A stretch of DNA of 64,000 nt from Xenopus tropicalis (lineage: Eukaryota > Chordata > Amphibia > Anura > Pipidae), in assembly GCF_000004195.4 (NCBI RefSeq), contig NC_030683.2, positions 67,196,764 to 67,260,763 of the forward strand, in the 5' to 3' direction. A program made the translations under genes and the position numbers. A model generated the notes under the pieces. It was not told the DNA's origin. It saw only the letters and a list, made by a program, of their open reading frames with translations, and did no database searches. Every line of letters begins with the position of its first letter. Position 1 is the first letter of the stretch. Of the stretch, positions 58,231-64,000 are shown in pieces.

Positions 58231-58460
58231 AACATAGTAATTTAGGTTCACAAAAGACACACATCCAACCTTTTGGTGTAAGTGAAACCTGCATAATCGC
58301 TAGTTGATCCAGATGAGGAGAAAAAACTCATCTAAAGCCTTTCCAATGTGCCTCAAAAATATTCCTTCCTGACTCCACAAGTGCAATTGGACCAGTCCCT
58401 GGATCAACCTTGTACCAAGATCTATAACACAGTATTTTCATCCTTAATAAAATCCATCCC
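58231..58460 (-). mobile_element. CR1/L2-type LINE 3' fragment
   Basis: It corresponds to 39515-39790: CTAGTTGATCCAGATGAGGAG, ATTCCTTCCTGACTCCAC and GGACCAGTCCCTGGATCAAC. Truncated and diverged. Confidence 0.75.
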
Positions 58461-59040
58461 TTTTTGGAGCTGAGAAGATACACATGTAGTTATGGCTCAC
58501 CTTGTTACCCAATGGCTTCTTCTCCATTCTGTTCCCTTTCTGTCTGTTCTTTTACTTTTGCTCTTGCTCTTTACTATTTTTTTCACTTCACTTTTCCAAG
58601 ACTACTTTTCCTTTTGTCCTATTTTTTCCATGTTTCCTTCTAGACCTAGCCACATGATTTTGCCAGTTTATTCTTGTTCCCATCACTCAGTGATTTTTTC
58701 TGCCCCTCTTCTCTACATTTGAAGTCTTCTGATGTCCCCTTCTTTTCCATTTTCTCCTTATGCTCCACTATCTACAGCCTACCTAATTTTCTGTACACTT
58801 CTTGCCTTTTTTAATGTTGTCCCCCTTTCCATATTCTGGCCTTCACCACAGCTATATCCACATTCATCTTCTTCTTGTAGTTTCCCCTCTCCCTAATTTC
58901 TTTTCTTTTAGACATTCATTCTTACTTTTCGTCTCTCCTATCTTTTATCTCTCTCATCCGGTATTGGCCTAAGTCGCTCACCTCCCCACCCACTTGAAAA
59001 CCCATCCAATAGCCTGCCTATTACTTCCGGGTTGCGCCCG
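58461..59040. other. Pyrimidine-rich tract
   Basis: The plus strand is strongly C+T rich from about 58500 to 59000, with CTTTT/TTCCTT words. The open frame 58492-58722 reflects this composition. No gene. Confidence 0.5.
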
Positions 59041-59110
59041 TGCGTACGTGACGTCGGCGCGCATGTGACGTCAGCGCGCACGCGACGTTGCTAGGACGCA
59101 TCGCTGGAGC
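59035..59110. promoter_or_regulatory. CpG-rich block with TGACGTCA
   Basis: GCGCGCATGTGACGTCAGCG contains a perfect palindromic CRE-like TGACGTCA, with GTGACGTCGG nearby and dense CpG in otherwise CpG-poor DNA. It may be a small CpG island or an LTR-like promoter. No transcript evidence. Confidence 0.3.
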
Positions 59111-59127
59111 TGGAGGAACCACAAGTT

Positions 59128-59325
59128 GGGTAAGTTCTGCTGGGGGGTTGTGGCTGGGGTTGGGGTTGTGGATGGGGTTGGAGGGGCTGGGGGGGTTGTG
59201 GCTGGGGTTGGGGGGGGTTGTGGCTGGGGTTGGGGGGGCTGGGGTTGTTGGGGGGGCTGGGGTTGTTGGGGGGGCTGGGGTTGTTGGGGGGGGGGCTGGG
59301 GTTGTTGGGGGGGGTGGGGGGCCAC
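59128..59325 (+). repeat. G-rich tandem repeat (GGGGTTGTGGCTGGGG)
   Basis: Runs of three to nine G spaced by TTGTGGCT or TTGTT. It meets the simple G-quadruplex pattern many times over. Open frames on both strands (Gly/Trp, Pro/Gln) come from the repeat. Confidence 0.85.
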
Positions 59326-59330
59326 CAATA

Positions 59331-60039
59331 TTTATTATTTATTTTGTAATTTATATACCGTCAAATACCGTGATACCGATATAATTTTGACAAATACCGT
59401 GATATAAATTTTTGGTCATACCGCCCAGCTCTACCACCCGGCCACATTAGTTGCCTGTCCCTTGCCTGCCCCTCTGCCTGCGCCACCTGTTCCCTTCGCT
59501 AGCCGCCTGCCTGCTGTTGCTTCCGTCTTTGTTTTGTAGCGACAATCACTACACGGATGTAGAGATGAAAGCAATGACAAGTCTGCAGCATTTTGCCTGC
59601 AACTTCCAGAACCAGGGGGCGGATTCAGGGGTCCAGGGCCCCCCTGGCCTCCCTGGTTCTGACGCCTATGACTGTACTTGTTGTGTGTGTATGTCCTCTA
59701 TGGTCAGCAGAAAGGTTAATTATCAAATAAAAAAAATTCATACATTTGTTGCTGTTCCTTTTGGAACTGATATTTGATAATGTGATTTTAATGCTCTTAT
59801 TGATTGCTGGACAGAAAAAGAATGTTGATTGCATTACTATTAATGTACATGCACAGTCAACAAAAAAACACAAACCATTATTCATAAAGTTATTTTTTAG
59901 GAAATATACAAAAACACTATTGTAAGAATATAGGGAATATATTCAAAATGTAGAATTATCGAAAGGGATAATTATTACAGTTATCTGAATTCTGGCAGAT
60001 AAATCTATCTTCTTAACTGCCAGAGTTTAGCTAAATATA
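59331..60039. other. Intergenic DNA with ACCGTGATA repeat end
   Basis: AAATACCGTGATA occurs twice (59364, 59393) just before CATACCGCCCAGC, which looks like the end of an interspersed repeat. No gene. Confidence 0.35.
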
Positions 60040-60310
60040 ACAGGTATGGGACCTTCTATCCAGAATTCTCAGATCCTGGGGTTTTCCAAATATGGATCTC
60101 CATACATAAGTCTAATAAAATCATTTAAACATTACATAAACCCAGTAATATTGATTTGCCTCCAGTAGTGATTAATGACATCTTAGTTGGGATCAGGTAC
60201 AAAGTACTGTTTTATTTTAAAAGGAATTAATTGGAAAAAAAATGAATTATTTCATTAAAATTGAGTGTATGGGAGATGGCTGTCTCATACTACAGAACTT
60301 TATGAATAAT
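60040..60310. mobile_element. GGTATGGGA-family MITE
   Basis: CAGGTATGGGACC, CTGGGGTTTTCCAAATATGG, ATCTTAGTTGGGATCA and TGTATGGGAGATGGC. Opposite orientation to the 61.8-kb copy. The distal terminus is decayed. Confidence 0.75.
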
Positions 60311-61770
60311 ATTTTTTTCATAGGTTTTATGAAGGTCAAAGTCATTCAAAAACATTCTATGTACTGTCATAAGAAAGTGTCAATAAATGAGGGATGGATA
60401 CAAACATGAGAAATGTTACTATAGTAGAATTATAACAACATGTACAACATGTAACAAACTGTACAACATGTAACAAACTGTACAACATGTAACAAACTGT
60501 AGCATTAGCAAATGTTTATGCCAGGGGTAATTTCTTATGAAAAAATGTCTTGTCTATTAAGACCCTATATTTTCAGTGACAAGAAGAGCATATTAGATGG
60601 AAGTCGCCCTGTGGTTGGTCAGTGCTGGGGGTGTCATATTGAAATCTCTTAAAATGTGATGGTGACACTGAAAAAAAGCATTTAAGCTGTCTTTATTTTC
60701 CTAAAAAGTAAATCAATGATAAATGGTGGATTTTGGACAAAACTGAAATCTTATCTGTGTAATAACCCCAATAATGTTGCTTCTTAGTTTACTGTGACCT
60801 TTGGTGTGAATTATTCATGTGTCAGCATAATTATTGGTATAGGGATGTTCCCTATTACATGAATAGTGAAATTTGTCAAAGTGTAAGAAAGAATGGACAA
60901 AGGGTCTATCAAACTGCAAACACAAGATTGGTTGCTATGGGCAGCTGCACTATTGAAAGGTAGCATCTATTGAAGATGCTGAAACCTAAAACAGGCGGAT
61001 GCTGCCTAATTCATTCAGCCAAAATCTAACTCTTAGGAAACTGAGGTGAAGAGATAATAAAAATGTCCTTGCGTAGCATTTTTAAAATACTGTCCTGTGG
61101 CACATAAAATATACCCTCCTTAAGCAATGTCCATACACCCTTAAATAGCTTATTAACCAAGAAAAACAGTTGAATTCACCTCCTAACTGTTTAAGAAGTT
61201 AGAAGAAACAATATGGAAGATTTACTGTATTAACAATTACGCAATTAAGAGTAAGTCTGAGTAATATTTTTATCTTTTTTATTACTCATTTGTCAAAGTT
61301 TATTCTATGTCAAAATCCTGAGAATTTTTTTCTCTTTACTTTTACGCGAACTTTTATACTTTTTACACTTTACATAACAGTGACAATATCACAATAACAA
61401 ATACTATATAAACAAGTAACAAATGCTAATATATATATGTATACATATAGTTCACAGGGCTGACGGTAAAGTATCAATCATTTTTCTGTTTTTATATGAT
61501 ATATACTGTATAGTATTCTATGGTGCTTTGTATACACCGCATGTTCTGGCCAGGTGCAACAAAGTTAAAAATGTATTCTGGTGGTTATGGACATGGCTGT
61601 TTTAGTTTGTCTCAACAATCAATATTGCAGTTGCCACTAATACAATTAAATCCTACTTTTTTAGTCTAATTAGGAATATGTAAATAGTTGAAATTAATGG
61701 GGAATTTATTTGCAAAGTCTTTTTTTTTCTCTCTCTCTCTCTTTAGAATGTTCTTTTTCAAATATGTTAC
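60311..61770. other. Intergenic DNA
   Basis: ACAACATGTAACAAACTGT is repeated about three times at 60435-60500. A (CT)n tract lies at 61729-61743. No gene. Confidence 0.4.
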
Positions 61771-62094
61771 TGGTAGGGAATCCCTTATCCGGAAACTCAT
61801 TATCCAGGAAGTTCCAAATTAAGCAAAGGCCATCTCCTATAGACTCCATTATAAGCAAATAATTCTAATTTTTAAAAATGATTTCCCTTTTCTCTGTAAT
61901 AATAAAACATTACCATGTACTTGATTCCAACTAAGAGATAATTAATCCTTACTGGAGGCAAAACAAGCCTATTGGGTTTATTCAATATTTAAATGATTTT
62001 TAGAAGACTTAAGTTATGAAGATCCAAGTTACAGAAAGATCCCTTATCCGGAAAACCCCAGGTCCCGAGAATTCTGGATAACAGGTCCCATACT
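61771..62094. mobile_element. GGTATGGGA-family MITE, near full length
   Basis: From TGGTAGGGAATCCCTTATCC to TAACAGGTCCCATA, with inner CATAG/CTCCATTATAAGCAAA and TGATTCCAACTAAGAGATA. The best-preserved copy in the window and the reference for the split copies. Confidence 0.85.
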
Positions 62095-62103
62095 TGTACT
62101 AAG

Positions 62104-62200
62104 TACCGTATATACTCGAGTATAAGCCGACCCGAATATAAGCCGAGGTACCTAATTTTACCTAAGAAAACTGGAAAAACCTGTTGACTCGAGTATAAGC
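62104..62200. repeat. ATACTCGAGTATAAGCC repeat
   Basis: CCGTATATACTCGAGTATAAGC, then CCGACCCGAATATAAGCCG and ACTCGAGTATAAGCC at 62185. A widespread vertebrate-type interspersed repeat containing the palindrome ATACTCGAGTAT. The boundary on the right is unclear. Confidence 0.55.
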
Positions 62201-63304
62201 CTAGGGTGTCACCAGTAGGGCTGGTGCGAGCAAGCCAGAACACGAAGCACAAGAAGTACAGCAGGATAATCTTGTTACACGATATTGCTTGAGAACTGAT
62301 AATAGATAACTGACATAGATCCCCCCATTCTCAGCAGAAAGCATATTGACATTAACCTATTGCTGCTGTCTATATACCCGAGTTTTCACAAAGTCCACAC
62401 TTAAATAGAGATGACCCAGTTGTTACCATATACTCAAAAGTCCAGTCCAACCCTGGAACTCATTTGCACTTTATACATACTATATATAGATATAAATCCT
62501 TATGGCAAGTACCTTGTTTAGAACATGCTGTGTGCCTGCTACTATTTACAGTTATTATCCTTAATAATAGGGCAGCTATTATTTATATTATTATGTATAA
62601 TTCCATTTACAGCCCTGACTTTGGATATACAAACCCCAAAGATGCAGCCTCCTCCTGATACCATCTTGCCTCAGGATACACAAGTTATAGTTACAGTTAC
62701 AACCCTCTAATACCATCTTGCCTTACTCTAAAGCCCCACACTGCACAGACAAAAACTCCTGCAAAAGTCGCAGTATTACTTACCGGCACCTGCAACTTAA
62801 AGTTCCCTCAGTCCCGCTCTCTGCCTATGCCAGCTTCCCAGAACTGCCATCCTGCTGTGAGCTCTTCTGCTGTGCTCTGAACTCTTCTACTGTGCTGGGC
62901 GCGCTTCTGCTCTGCTGGGCGCCGCAGTCGCGCCAGTGACGTCACGCGCCCCCTTCAGTTACTCATGGCCTTATCTTACAAGGTGTAAGATAAGACCATG
63001 TACTTTATGTTGCACATTAACCTCTCGCTGTAAATGTTTACTGCATGGAATTTTATATGAATTTTTATATGATATATGCATACCTGTAATTTTTGGACTA
63101 ACAATCTTCACTAAGTCACTTTATTATGTTAATGCTGCTTAACACTTTATTAGGCTGATGTTGCCTAGCACTGAACACTTTACAGCACTTTTCAGCACTT
63201 TCACTTGCTTTATGGCTTCAGCCACTTTATGGCAGCACACTGTGATGTCACTTCCTATTGATTTACTGGTTTTTGGTGATTTAAAGATGTGTGTTACAAG
63301 GCAT
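62201..63304. other. Intergenic DNA with a small CpG patch and hairpin
   Basis: CGCGCTTCTG and GCGCCGCAGTCGCGCC near 62898-62933 with TGACGTCACG at 62936. A hairpin CTTATCTTACA (62971-62981) / TGTAAGATAAG (62985-62995). No gene. Confidence 0.4.
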
Positions 63305-63355
63305 GGATGCCCTGAGAAAGGTCCCAATGGGGACCGAAACGTTATGTTGGCTGTT
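63305..63355 (+). ncRNA. Hammerhead-ribozyme-like motif, degenerate
   Basis: CTGAGAA (63312-63318), a stem GGTCCC (63320-63325) with GGGACC (63330-63335) around a four-base loop, then GAAAC. The order CTGANGA - stem II - GAAA is the hammerhead core, known in Penelope-like retroelements. Here the expected G8 is A and an extra A precedes the stem, so activity is doubtful. GCC before and GGC after could form a short stem I. Confidence 0.25.
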
Positions 63356-64000
63356 TATGCTACTTTGAATACATGTTTTGATTTTTCACAAGATATCCCG
63401 GAGTTGCTGGTCTTTTTTATACTATTGGAACCCTTTACCGAGCACCCGAGGTATGTTATGTAGCGGTGTGCCATCCTTTGTGTATATTATATATATATAT
63501 AAAAAAAAAAAAAGGGAAAGTTGTGCTCAACCACTAAATTTTAAACCATTAGGCGGGGGTGCAATGAGGTTGTGACCACGAAATACATAGAAACAACAAC
63601 AAGAGATCCTCTGCACTCACCCATTATCAATATATAGAACATTAAGACATTCGGTGCATTTAAGCTACTAAGAAATGCCCTTCCCTTTAAGCTAAACAGG
63701 GATTGTTTGTCCATATATTGCAATATACTTCAAGCTGGCCAACTGCGTCAAAGTCATCCCTTTTGACCAGTTCCTACACTGACTTATGCGATTCATTAAG
63801 AATTCTACTGCTTCAATATACATTTAGCCAAGGGACTAAGTTTTACCTGCAACTTTCTTGCTTTCAAGGTTAAAACCCCCATATGGTTGCCTTTTTAAGG
63901 TATAGGTTTCCTTTAGTTAAACCAAGATTTTATTGATGCCAACACAAAACAGATGCAGGTACTGTAAAGAGTAGAATTCAAAGAAACAGGTTTAGTTAGC
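63356..64000. repeat. Repeat-rich right edge
   Basis: An (AT)n-A(n) run at 63483-63513, and the inverse partner of the 8.5-kb foldback at about 63740-63885 (ATTAAGAATTCTACTGCTTC, TTGCTTTCAAGGTTAAAAC). No gene. Confidence 0.5.

Noticed and set aside
59071..59407. Gly/Trp-rich and Pro/Gln-rich frames
   Set aside because: Translation of the G-rich tandem repeat on either strand.

Overview
This window looks like amphibian nuclear DNA, most likely a clawed frog (Xenopus, probably X. tropicalis). It is AT-rich, has no bacterial-style gene packing, and is filled with repeats I recognise from that genome: TTAA-flanked T2-type MITEs starting TTAAAGG, hAT elements starting CAGTGCTGTCCAAC or CAGGGGTCCCCAACC, an inverted-repeat family starting GGTATGGGA, a CR1/L2-clade LINE, and a tyrosine-recombinase retrotransposon of the Ngaro type. 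I see no rRNA, tRNA, CRISPR or prokaryotic operon. The species call rests on repeat recognition from memory, not on a search.

Layout. 1-3740: old repeats, including an inverted-repeat MITE split by a decayed Tc1/mariner element that is itself split by a T2 MITE. 5289-6245: a hAT element with an internal minisatellite and an exact 8-bp target duplication. 9810-12560: three copies of a TACGAAA-rich family, one interrupted by another MITE. 13106-14999: a hAT-type element packed with about 22 copies of a ~60-bp minisatellite. 15055-19791: a four-exon Myb/SANT-like gene of the kind carried by PIF/Harbinger transposons, with open reading frames. 19948-22660: a palindromic element and several tandem repeats. 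23161 to about 28750: the Ngaro-type retrotransposon, with gag, reverse transcriptase-RNase H, tyrosine recombinase and SGNH hydrolase. 29576-31370: a T2 MITE, then an inverted-repeat MITE holding a solo LTR. 34799-36761: a Harbinger transposase pseudogene with a probable convergent Myb-like partner. 39512-42295: a decayed CR1/L2 LINE on the minus strand, split by a T2 MITE. 42881-48400: hAT, GATTCAC-type and T2 MITEs and a degenerate minisatellite. 48401-64000: mostly low-copy non-coding DNA with scattered MITEs, a perfect 107-bp palindrome, a G-rich repeat and a hammerhead-like motif.

How the parts relate. The Ngaro proteins would have worked as one retrotransposition system: gag packages the RNA, RT-RNase H copies it, and the recombinase inserts the DNA. 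The role of the SGNH hydrolase in such elements is not settled. Single-base frameshifts in gag, at the RNase H end and in the recombinase make this copy inactive as read. The Harbinger pair (transposase plus Myb-like DNA-binding partner) is decayed at 35-37 kb, whereas the Myb-like gene at 15-20 kb remains open through all exons and could be expressed. No ordinary host gene is firmly identified. The best hints are a signal-peptide-like exon at 32809 and a low-copy block at 48.4-49.4 kb.
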